From Streptosporangiaceae bacterium (GTDB lineage Bacteria; Actinomycetota; Actinomycetes; Streptosporangiales; Streptosporangiaceae): 6,443 nucleotides of DNA. A model generated the notes under the pieces. It was not told where the DNA came from and searched no databases. It saw nothing but the letters and a program-made list of their open reading frames with translations. Both the position numbers and the translations under genes were made by a program. The DNA lies in assembly GCA_030045295.1 (NCBI GenBank), contig JASIGD010000565.1:1-6443 (forward strand), given 5' to 3'. Positions 1 to 5,324 of this stretch are shown here, piece by piece. The stretch's first letter is position 1; every line of letters starts with the position of its first letter.

Positions 1-143
1 AGGCCCAGGCCGGGAGGACCCGCGGCGGGACCGGCCGGGGCACCGGCCAGCAGCGCCTGCTCGGCGGCCAAGGCGCCGACGCCGAGCACGGTCAGCGCCT
101 TGCGCCTGCTCAAGCCTTTCTGGTCACCGCGCGCATCGTTCAC
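1..143 (-). CDS. Exported protein with Tat signal peptide, N-terminal fragment
   Basis: Only the first 47 codons are in the window; the rest lies beyond base 1. The reading frame starts at a GTG (143-141) with AAAGGG nine bases upstream, and an in-frame stop (TAA, 233-231) bounds it with no better start between. The N-terminus has a polar n-region, a twin-arginine motif SRRKAL at residues 12-17, a hydrophobic stretch at about 18-33 (TVLGVGALAA and onward), then an Ala/Pro/Gly-rich segment where signal peptidase could cut. This is the layout of a Tat signal, so the protein is probably folded in the cytoplasm, perhaps with a cofactor, before export. The mature domain is not visible, so no function can be given. 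It reads in the same direction as the membrane protein at 429-977 but lies 285 nt downstream of it, across a structured gap, so cotranscription is doubtful. Confidence 0.7.
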   Translation of the reverse strand, partial: MNDARGDQKGLSRRKALTVLGVGALAAEQALLAGAPAGPAAGPPGLG

Positions 144-298
144 GTCCGAAGTCCCTTTGCCCGGCCATACTCCGGGGACGATCGTACCCAGCCGGAACCC
201 GGTGGACCTGCAGCGTCGAGGAGCTAGTTCTTACCTGCTGATTACGTGCCTGGCGGCGGGTGAGCCGGGCCGGGCGGCCGGTCGTAGTTCTAGGCAGT

Positions 299-408
299 GG
301 CCAGTGCACGCGGCCGCCGCCCGATCATGAGCCTTACCCATCGCCAACGCTCCCGGCTCAATGATCGCTTGTCTCCTCCCAACCGTGCAGGCGCCGCGGG
401 CACTGGCC
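299..408. other. Nested inverted-repeat structure in intergenic gap
   Basis: The gap 144-428 has no convincing gene but can fold strongly. Outer arms GGCCAGTGC (299-307) and GCACTGGCC (400-408) are perfect 9-bp complements. After one mismatch (308/399), bases 309-318 pair with 390-398 with a single bulged C. An inner hairpin follows: CGATCATGAGCC (322-333) pairs with GGCTCAATGATCG (355-367) with one bulged A and a 21-nt loop. The structure starts 21 nt after the stop of the membrane protein gene (minus strand), so a transcription terminator or 3' stabiliser is one reading. A small structured RNA or a decayed palindromic mobile element are alternatives. There is no U-tract. The pairing is seen directly; the function is inference. 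Confidence 0.4.
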
Positions 409-428
409 GCCAGCGTGCGCGCAGCCGA

Positions 429-977
429 CTAGCCTCGCGCGACCAGGGCGCTGAGCGCGGCCAAAGCGATGGTCAGGGCGGCGGCACTGCCGTGCAGGAT
501 CACGAGGCGGCCGTCGAAGCGCGGCGCCGACGGGTCCGCGGGACCGTGCCGAGCGGCGCGAACGTTAGCCCGGAGCCAGGTCAGGCCCAGGCAAGCCGTG
601 ACCGCTATCAGCCCGAACGCGATCCAGCCCAGCGCCCGGTTGTGGACCAGCGTGAAGCCCAGCCAGAACGCCAGCCCGATGATGGCGCAGGCCGGGTGGG
701 CGAACTCAAGCAGCGACCGCGCCCCGGGGACTATCGGCGCGCTCTTGGCCGCGGTCAGCGAAGGCGGGTCCCACCGATCCCGAGCCGCGTGCCGCATCTC
801 CCGGCGTGAGGCCTGGGTGGCGGCAGCGGGTTCTGCAACCGCGGATTCTGCAACGGTGGGTTCCGAGGTGGAGGGTGCTGGGACGGCGGGACGGGCGCGC
901 CCGAGGTTGCTGGTCACCAGCAGGTAAAACCCGGCCCCCGCGGTCAACATCCAGAGCACCAGCGCCACGATGGCCAT
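429..977 (-). CDS. Small four-helix membrane protein of unknown function
   Basis: A 182-residue protein starting at ATG 977-975, with a GGGAAGGA Shine-Dalgarno about six bases upstream, and ending at TAG 431-429. Predicted membrane helices by eye: residues 3-22, 92-112, 115-135 and 157-179. Residues 23-88 form an Ala/Pro/Ser/Glu-rich linker containing a short internal repeat (TVAES, AVAEP) that matches a 15-nt-period DNA repeat, TTCTGCAAC at 831-839 and 846-854. His94 and His112 lie in or at the ends of helix 2 and His162 at the start of helix 4. Intramembrane histidines can bind heme in b-type cytochromes, but nothing here proves that. I do not recognise the family with certainty; similar short membrane proteins are common in actinomycetes. 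It lies 116 nt downstream of the efflux gene in the same direction, with a terminator-like hairpin between them, so it probably has its own transcription unit. Confidence 0.75.
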   Translation of the reverse strand: MAIVALVLWMLTAGAGFYLLVTSNLGRARPAVPAPSTSEPTVAESAVAEPAAATQASRREMRHAARDRWDPPSLTAAKSAPIVPGARSLLEFAHPACAIIGLAFWLGFTLVHNRALGWIAFGLIAVTACLGLTWLRANVRAARHGPADPSAPRFDGRLVILHGSAAALTIALAALSALVARG

Positions 978-1052
978 GCAGCATCCTTCCCGCCAGCCCC
1001 GAATTTACCCGAGCGGGCGAGGAGCGCCGCAGCCGGAGGGCGGCGCGACCCG

Positions 1053-1077
1053 GCCGCCTGAGTGATTCCTCAGCGGC
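1053..1077 (-). terminator. Hairpin downstream of the efflux transporter gene
   Basis: Arms GCCGCCTGAG (1053-1062) and CTCAGCGGC (1069-1077) pair over 9 bp with one bulged C and a 6-nt loop. The hairpin lies 17 nt beyond the TGA of the transporter gene on the minus strand and before the next gene. It lacks a U-tract, as many proposed actinomycete terminators do. Position and pairing support termination, but activity is inferred. Confidence 0.5.
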
Positions 1078-1093
1078 GAGGCGGCAGCCCGGG

Positions 1094-3184
1094 TCATCTC
1101 CCGGAGGCGGCGGGGGCGGCGTCCGCGTCATGCTCGGGTGCGGTGTCGGTGGCGACCAGCGTGGTCGTGATGTGCCCGATCAGCTGGCGCAACTCCGGGA
1201 CCTGGTCGGGCTTCCACTCAGTTACCAGCCGGTCAATGCCCGCCTCGCGGGCGGCGCCCAGCCGGCTGGCCACTTGCTGTCCGGCCGAGGTGAGCCTTAC
1301 GCTGGCGCCGGCCTGGTCGCCGTTCCCGCTCGCCGGGCGGCCGGCGCCGTCCACGGTCACGTAACCGGCGGTGGTGAGTTCGGCCAGGCGCTGCTCCAGT
1401 TCGGCATCGGCGATGCCCAGCAGGTGGGCCAGCCCGGCCTCGGTGATGGGGGCGTTGTCGGCGATGCGGTACATCAGCCAGGTGCCGCGGGGGCTCAGCT
1501 GCACGTCGGCGTTCTCAGCGAGGCGCCGGTAGGTTTCCGCACGGCGCTCGCGACCGAACAGCGTCATCAGCGCGCGCTCCATCTCCTGCGCGGAGTCGCG
1601 GGTGGCCGGGATGGCCGTGGGGGCGGTGCTGTGGGCCCGGTCCACCGCCCGCACCGTGTCCCGCAGCGGTACTTCCTTCAGGAACAGGCTCAGGATGAAC
1701 CCCACCGCAGCCAGGGGCGTCGCGTACAGGAACACCGTGTGCAGCGCCTGCGCGAACCCGGCGATGTACCCGGCCCGGATCACCGCGGGCAGATGTTCCA
1801 GCACGGCGGGGCTGGCTCCGGCGTCCGCGCTGATCCCGCTGGGCAGCGGGATTCCGTGCAACGCGGCCGCGATGTCGCCGGCGAGCACGCCGGAGAAGAT
1901 CGCGCCGAAGACCGACGTGCCGAACGAGCCGCCGATCGAGCGGAAGAACGTCGCGCCGGACGTGCCGGCGCCGAGGTCCTTGTAGTCGACCGCGTTCTGC
2001 ACCGCGATGATCAGTACCTGCAGCGACCCGCCGATGCCGACGCCGAGGATGAACAGGTACAGCGAGACGAGCCAGAACGACGTGTGGAGGCCCAGACGTG
2101 ACAGCAGGAACAGCCCGATCGTCATCAGCGCGGTGCCGATCACGGGGAAGATCTTGTACCGGCCCCACTTGGTGACCAGGAAGCCGGTGCCAGTCGAGGT
2201 CACCAGCAGCCCGACCAGCAAGGGCAGCAGCCGCAGCCCGGACAGGGTCGGTGAGATGCCGCGGACGACCTGCATGTACTGCGGCAGGTAAGCCAGCGCG
2301 CCGAACATGGAAAAGCCGACCGCGAAGCCCACCACGCTGGCGGAGGTGAACACCCCGTTCGCGAACAGGCGCGGCGGTATGACGGGCTCGGCCGCGCGCC
2401 GCTCCGCCAGCACGAAACCAACCGCGCAGACCACCGCCAGGACGCCGAGCAGGTAGATCGGCAGCGAGTTCCAGGCGAAGGTATTGCCGCCGAGCGAGGT
2501 CAGCAGGACCAGGCAGACCGCGGACGCGCCGATCAGCGCGGTGCCCGCGTAGTCGATCACGTGGTGGGTCTTGCTCAGCCGGCCGGGCAACACCGCCGAG
2601 GTCACCAGCAGCGCCACGATGCCGATCGGGAGGTTGATGTAGAAGACCCACCGCCAGGACAGGTTGTCCACGAAGAAGCCGCCGATCAGCGGCCCGAGCA
2701 CGCTGGCGACCCCGAACGTGGCGCCGAAGATCCCCTGGTAGCGCCCGCGCTGGCGGGGCGGGACGACGTCACCCACGATGGTCTGCGCGCCCACGATCAG
2801 CCCGCCGCCGCCCAGTCCCTGGAGGGCGCGGGAGGCGATCAGGTCGACCATCGAGTGCGCCAGGCCCGACAACGCGGAACCGACCAGGAAGATCACGATC
2901 GAAGCCTGGAAGAACATCTTCCGGCCGTACATGTCGCCGAGCTTGCCCCACAGCGGCGTCGACACCGTGGAGGCGAGCAGGTAGGCGGTGATGACCCAGG
3001 ACAGGTGCGACAGCCCGTGCAGGTCGCCCGCGATGGTCGGCAGTGCCGTCGCGACGATCGTCTGGTCGAGCGCGGCCAGCAACATCCCGAGCAGCAGCGC
3101 CCCGATGATCACCAGTACCCGCTGCTGGGCCATGGCCTGCGGCTGCTTGTCGCTCGCCGTCCCGGCATCGGTCCCGGTGGTCAT
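1094..3184 (-). CDS. EmrB/QacA (DHA2) multidrug MFS transporter with C-terminal MarR-like winged-helix domain
   Basis: A 696-residue inner-membrane protein, expected to export hydrophobic or cationic compounds by proton antiport. ATG 3184-3182 has AGGTGA about eight bases upstream; the stop is TGA 1096-1094. The transporter core (about 20-502) shows DHA2 hallmarks: motif D1 LDQTIVATALPTIAGDL (39-55) with the membrane Asp40, motif A GKLGDMYGRK (80-89), motif B RALQGLGGGG (119-128), antiporter motif C GVASVLGPLIGG (158-169) and SWRWVFYINLP (176-186). The family has 14 helices and is usually about 450-550 residues long. The extra ~190 residues hold a charged linker (503-562) and a MarR-like winged-helix fold (about 563-673): a helix-turn-helix around 579-608 (ITEAGLAHLLGI onward), a wing, then LTSAGQQVASRL and a dimerisation-type helix. 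The tail is Asp/Ala-rich. Such fusions occur in actinomycete MFS annotations. Whether the domain binds DNA, a ligand or another protein is unknown. The substrate cannot be named from sequence. Confidence 0.93.
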   Translation of the reverse strand: MTTGTDAGTASDKQPQAMAQQRVLVIIGALLLGMLLAALDQTIVATALPTIAGDLHGLSHLSWVITAYLLASTVSTPLWGKLGDMYGRKMFFQASIVIFLVGSALSGLAHSMVDLIASRALQGLGGGGLIVGAQTIVGDVVPPRQRGRYQGIFGATFGVASVLGPLIGGFFVDNLSWRWVFYINLPIGIVALLVTSAVLPGRLSKTHHVIDYAGTALIGASAVCLVLLTSLGGNTFAWNSLPIYLLGVLAVVCAVGFVLAERRAAEPVIPPRLFANGVFTSASVVGFAVGFSMFGALAYLPQYMQVVRGISPTLSGLRLLPLLVGLLVTSTGTGFLVTKWGRYKIFPVIGTALMTIGLFLLSRLGLHTSFWLVSLYLFILGVGIGGSLQVLIIAVQNAVDYKDLGAGTSGATFFRSIGGSFGTSVFGAIFSGVLAGDIAAALHGIPLPSGISADAGASPAVLEHLPAVIRAGYIAGFAQALHTVFLYATPLAAVGFILSLFLKEVPLRDTVRAVDRAHSTAPTAIPATRDSAQEMERALMTLFGRERRAETYRRLAENADVQLSPRGTWLMYRIADNAPITEAGLAHLLGIADAELEQRLAELTTAGYVTVDGAGRPASGNGDQAGASVRLTSAGQQVASRLGAAREAGIDRLVTEWKPDQVPELRQLIGHITTTLVATDTAPEHDADAAPAASGR

Positions 3185-3261
3185 GGGCGGCTCACCTCAT
3201 CCTGCCGCGCGCCGTTGCGCCCTTGACGGTGGTGGAGTCCCATCGTGGCACGGCTGCGACC

Positions 3262-3311
3262 TCCCGCGACAGGTGGCGGCGCGAATGTGCTGGCATCTTC
3301 GCGCGGCGGGA
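3262..3311 (-). other. Possible structured leader of the efflux transporter mRNA
   Basis: Inner arms GCGCGAA (3279-3285) and TTCGCGC (3298-3304) are perfect 7-bp complements around a 12-nt loop. Outer arms TCCCGC (3262-3267) and GCGGGA (3306-3311) add 6 bp across an asymmetric internal loop. If the efflux gene is transcribed from the promoter-like box near 3423, this would form in a leader of about 230 nt. It could affect stability or attenuation, or be a chance product of GC-rich sequence. Confidence 0.25.
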
Positions 3312-3422
3312 TAGTCCGGTCGGTGACAGGCGGCTTCGAAAACCGGGCGCGCCCGGTCCGCTCGCGCATTCGCCGACGCCGCGCGGGCAGGTGCGGTATC
3401 GCGCGGATGACCGATTACTTCC

Positions 3423-3453
3423 ATTATGTCAGCGGCAGCCGATTAAATGCTGC
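3423..3453 (-). promoter_or_regulatory. Candidate promoter and operator for the efflux transporter
   Basis: On the minus strand TGACATAAT (3431-3423) reads as an extended -10 element (TGN followed by CATAAT, one mismatch from TATAAT). No good -35 hexamer lies 16-19 nt upstream. Instead an inverted repeat GCAGC-N9-GCTGC (3435-3453) with an AT-rich centre sits where a -35 would be, a usual place for a repressor site. The box is about 240 nt from the start codon, which is long. This is inference from pattern only. Confidence 0.25.
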
Positions 3454-3531
3454 TAACCTGTTGTTAACGCCGTTGCCAGTGGTCGTTTCGGCAGCGTGAT
3501 CCGCAAGCACGGACGCGGCCGGTGACACCAC

Positions 3532-3549
3532 GAATCGTTCGGAATGATC
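3532..3549 (+). promoter_or_regulatory. Motif shared with the permease upstream region (copy 1)
   Basis: GAATCGTTC, two bases, then AATGATC. A close version with small insertions lies at 5263-5284 before the permease gene. The two are at similar distances from their start codons (68 and 62 nt). A second shared 10-mer, GGATCAGTTC, follows in both (3579-3588 and 5280-5289). It could be an operator for the GntR regulator encoded between the two genes, or a shared promoter element. Confidence 0.3.
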
Positions 3550-3599
3550 GAGATTTTTCCGGGTCAGCGGCGTACGGAGGATCAGTTCAAAGGGGAACT

Positions 3600-4361
3600 A
3601 TGACGCCGGTCATTGGCATAACCACATATGATGTCGAAGCTGCCTGGGGTGCCTGGAAGGCCCGGGCTTCGGTGCTTCCTTTTGTCTACCTGGACGCGGT
3701 GCGGCGCAATGGCGGACGGGCGGTGCTGCTGCCCCCGGGCGGGAGCGACGAAGAAGCCGCTGCCACCGTCGCGGGCCTGGACGGCCTGGTCGTGGCCGGC
3801 GGGCCTGACGTCGACCCGGTCAGGTACGGAGCGGCCCGGCATCCGCAGACGGGATCCCCGGTGACGGTGCGGGACGCCTGGGATCTGGCCGTGACCGGCA
3901 GCGCGCTGCGGCTTGGCGTGCCGCTGCTCGCCATCTGCCGTGGCATGCAGGTGCTGAACATCTGCCGGGGCGGCACCTTGCACCAGCACGTGCCGGATCT
4001 GGTTCGCCACGCGCGCCACGATGGCCCGGCGGCCGGATACGGGCGGCACAAGGTGCGGGTCAGCCCGGGCAGCATGCTGGCCGGGATCCTTCCTCACGAC
4101 AAGGACCTCACCGTCCCCACGCACCACCATCAGGCGGTTGACCTGCTCGGCGAAGGGCTCAAGGCGGTCGCGTGGGAAGAAGACGGCATGATCGAGGCGG
4201 TCGAGGCCGGTCCCTCCGAGCTTGGTGGTTTCCCGGGCTTCGTGCTCGGCGTGCAGTGGCACCCTGAGCAGGGTAAAGACCTTCGCCTGTTCGCGGCGCT
4301 GGTCGGCGCGGCGACGGAGCGGGCGGCCGGCCGGGTCCAGGTGCTTGCGCCAATGGTCTAA
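3600..4361 (+). CDS. Gamma-glutamyl-gamma-aminobutyrate hydrolase family protein (PuuD-like, peptidase C26)
   Basis: A 253-residue class I glutamine amidotransferase-like hydrolase; E. coli PuuD is about the same length. PuuD cleaves gamma-glutamyl-GABA to glutamate and GABA in the cytoplasm, the last step of the gamma-glutamyl putrescine pathway. Seen here: the family start PVIGITTY (residues 3-10), the oxyanion region VVAGGPDVDP (64-73), the nucleophile elbow AICRGMQVLN with Cys113, GGTLHQH (124-130), THHHQAV (174-180), and GVQWHPE with His221 and Glu223 completing the Cys-His-Glu triad. ATG 3600 is chosen over an in-frame GTG 78 nt upstream because it follows AAAGGGG and gives the family's normal N-terminus. 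The stop is TAA 4359-4361. The regulator gene starts 59 nt later with no terminator between them, so they probably form an operon. The exact substrate (gamma-glutamyl-GABA, another gamma-glutamylated amine, or a different amide) is not fixed by sequence. Confidence 0.92.
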   Translation: MTPVIGITTYDVEAAWGAWKARASVLPFVYLDAVRRNGGRAVLLPPGGSDEEAAATVAGLDGLVVAGGPDVDPVRYGAARHPQTGSPVTVRDAWDLAVTGSALRLGVPLLAICRGMQVLNICRGGTLHQHVPDLVRHARHDGPAAGYGRHKVRVSPGSMLAGILPHDKDLTVPTHHHQAVDLLGEGLKAVAWEEDGMIEAVEAGPSELGGFPGFVLGVQWHPEQGKDLRLFAALVGAATERAAGRVQVLAPMV

Positions 4362-4377
4362 TCTTCTGCGGTAAGCG

Positions 4378-4396
4378 CTGTGTGCGCAGTGCACAG
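4378..4396. promoter_or_regulatory. Palindrome between hydrolase and regulator genes
   Basis: TGTGCGCAGTGCACA (4381-4395) is a near-perfect palindrome (TGTGC and GCACA arms), and CTGTG (4378-4382) with CACAG (4392-4396) form an overlapping one. It lies 26 nt before the regulator start codon. GntR proteins of the FadR group bind short palindromes with GT and AC half-sites and often control their own gene, so this is a candidate autoregulatory operator. It could equally be a small intercistronic mRNA hairpin. Confidence 0.3.
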
Positions 4397-4407
4397 CCAC
4401 CGCGATC

Positions 4408-4412
4408 AGGAG
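4408..4412 (+). promoter_or_regulatory. Ribosome binding site that decides the TTG start of the regulator
   Basis: AGGAG here is 8 nt from TTG 4421 but overlaps the in-frame GTG at 4412. Spacing therefore favours initiation at TTG; another in-frame GTG at 4382 has no Shine-Dalgarno site. Confidence 0.65.
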
Positions 4413-4420
4413 TGACCGAA

Positions 4421-5161
4421 TTGCCGGAAGGCTCGCCCGCCATCGTCGCCGCGGTGTTCCGCGCCGTACGGACGGGCAACGCCTTCGAGGAGACCGTCGA
4501 GCGGCTGCTCGAGGGCGTCAAGCTGGGCGTGTACGCGCCGGGTGACAGGCTGCCCCCGGAACGCGAGCTGACCCGCAGGCTCGGGGTCAGCCGGATCACG
4601 TTGCGGGAGGCGCTGCGCGAGCTGGCCGCGGCAGGCTACGTCGAGACCAAGCGCGGCAGGTTCGGCGGCACGTTCATCATCCGCCAGCCCGAGCCGCTGG
4701 TGCCGGACGAGCTCACCCGCACGGCGCGCGACATGGGCGGCGGGCTCGACGACGCGCTGACGTTCCGCCGCGTGGTGGAGACCGGCGCGGCCGAGATGGC
4801 GGCCCGAGCCAGCCTGACCAGGCAGCAGCGGGAGAGCCTGACCGAGTGCCTGGCGGTCATGCAGGACAGCGGTGCCTCCGGCTACCGGCAGGCAGACACC
4901 CGGCTGCACCTGGCGATCGCGGACGCGGCGGGCTCGCCGCTGCTGACCGCGAGCGTGGTCGAGGCCCGGGTCCGGCTGGTCGACCTGCTCAACGCCATCC
5001 CCATGCTGGAGCGGAACCTGGAGCACGCGAACGTCCAGCACGCGAGCATCGTCCGGGCCATCCTGTCCGGCGATCCTGAGCGCGCCCGGTGCGCGATGGA
5101 AGAACACGTGGCCGGGACCGCGGCCCTGCTACGCGGGTTCCTCGGCGAGACGGTGTTATCT
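4421..5161 (+). CDS. GntR-family (FadR/FCD subfamily) transcriptional regulator, no stop codon found in frame
   Basis: A cytoplasmic DNA-binding regulator, probably of the neighbouring hydrolase and permease genes. From TTG 4421, residues 20-88 are a GntR winged helix: GVYAPGDRLPPERELTRRLG (36-55), VSRITLREALRELAAAG (56-72), and wing KRGRFGGTFII (77-87). Residues 110-242 are an FCD ligand domain with a full metal-binding set: Asp159 and His163 (ADTRLHLAI), His207 and His229 (EEHVAGTAALLRGFLG, 227-242). This is the normal full length for the family (about 230-250 residues). The frame does not stop here: no TAA, TAG or TGA follows before the window ends, so it stays open through the hairpin at 5162 and the whole visible permease gene. 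The end given is only where conserved sequence gives way to the G/C-tract element. A TTA codon (5156-5158), rare in such DNA, sits at the junction. The stop was lost, or there is a sequence error in the poly-G/C tracts. One base removed from the G7 run gives TGA at 5217-5219; one base added gives TAG at 5338-5340. Family call firm, 3' end uncertain. Confidence 0.85.
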
Positions 5162-5229
5162 CGGGGGGGACGACCCCCCGGGCCCCCCGTACAGGGGGGA
5201 CGGCCCGTCCCCCCTGTGACCCCCCTGGG
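5162..5229 (+). terminator. G/C-tract double hairpin between regulator and permease
   Basis: Two tandem stem-loops. The first pairs C-G6 (5162-5168) with C6-G (5174-5180) around a 5-nt loop. The second pairs ACAGGGGGGACG (5191-5202) perfectly with CGTCCCCCCTGT (5206-5217) around a 3-nt loop, a very stable 12-bp stem. GGGGGGACG occurs twice (5164-5172, 5194-5202) and GACCCCCC twice (5172-5179, 5218-5225), so it looks like a repeated palindromic unit. The minus strand has four runs of six G (opposite 5174-5179, 5183-5188, 5209-5214, 5220-5225) and might form a G-quadruplex, although one loop is 20 nt. Its place before a separate promoter suggests a terminator without a U-tract for the upstream operon. 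A REP- or MITE-like insertion that removed the regulator's stop codon is a compatible alternative. Confidence 0.55.
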
Positions 5230-5236
5230 CGAACTC

Positions 5237-5277
5237 TTGACACGCTCCCCGGCGCGGTGGGTGAATACGTTCATTCA
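5237..5277 (+). promoter_or_regulatory. Candidate promoter and operator of the permease gene
   Basis: TTGACA (5237-5242) is a perfect -35 hexamer. GTGAAT (5261-5266), 18 nt later, is a weak -10 matching three of six bases. An inverted repeat TGAAT-N6-ATTCA (5262-5266, 5273-5277) overlaps the -10 and the expected transcription start, a usual repressor position. Copy 2 of the motif shared with the hydrolase gene (5263-5284) overlaps it. The transcript would have a leader of about 50 nt before ATG 5325. It follows the GC hairpin directly, which fits independent transcription of the permease. Confidence 0.45.
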
Positions 5278-5324
5278 ATGGATCAGTTCCAGCCATATTC
5301 GCCTTTTCGCCCAGGGGAGATCGC

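Larger units (their letters stand above)
3185..3599. other. Divergent intergenic region between efflux gene and hydrolase gene
   Basis: These 415 nt separate two divergent genes and must hold both promoters unless one is distant. I see no convincing protein gene: the open frames here lack Shine-Dalgarno sites and encode Arg/Pro-rich low-complexity sequence. Visible content: a possible leader hairpin for the efflux mRNA (3262-3311), an AT-richer patch with palindromes and an extended -10-like box (3423-3468), and a motif 68 nt before the hydrolase start that recurs before the permease gene (3532-3549). The patch around 3441-3468 includes TAAC-N5-GTTA and the self-complementary GTTAAC (3463-3468). 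It is clearly lower in GC than its surroundings, as expected of a promoter region. Confidence 0.6.

Noticed and set aside
290..361. Small minus-strand frame of 23 codons (TTG at 361) after a GGAGGAG sequence at 373-380
   Set aside because: The spacing is long, the product is an Arg/Trp-rich short peptide, and the region is explained better by the nested inverted repeat.
806..2101. Long plus-strand open frame of 431 codons opposite the efflux and membrane protein genes
   Set aside because: It is antisense to genes with clear family motifs, is rich in Gly/Arg/Ala/Gln with no domain I recognise, and spans the gap between two genes. GC bias keeps such antisense frames open.
1515..2651. Minus-strand open frame of 378 codons in another frame inside the efflux gene
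   Set aside because: It is an Arg/His/Pro-rich shifted reading of the transporter, whose own frame shows intact MFS motifs throughout.
3181..3369. 62-codon minus-strand frame whose TGA overlaps the efflux ATG as ATGA, suggesting a coupled leader peptide
   Set aside because: The overlap is striking, but there is no Shine-Dalgarno before its ATG, the product is low-complexity Arg/Pro-rich, and the efflux gene has its own good AGGTGA site. Ribosome profiling would settle it.
3522..3599. N-terminal extension of the hydrolase from the in-frame GTG at 3522
   Set aside because: The extension has no family similarity, covers the likely promoter motif, and ATG 3600 has its own RBS and gives the canonical N-terminus.
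5162..5229. CRISPR array
   Set aside because: Only two short repeated units occur within overlapping palindromes, with no regular spacers and no cas genes.
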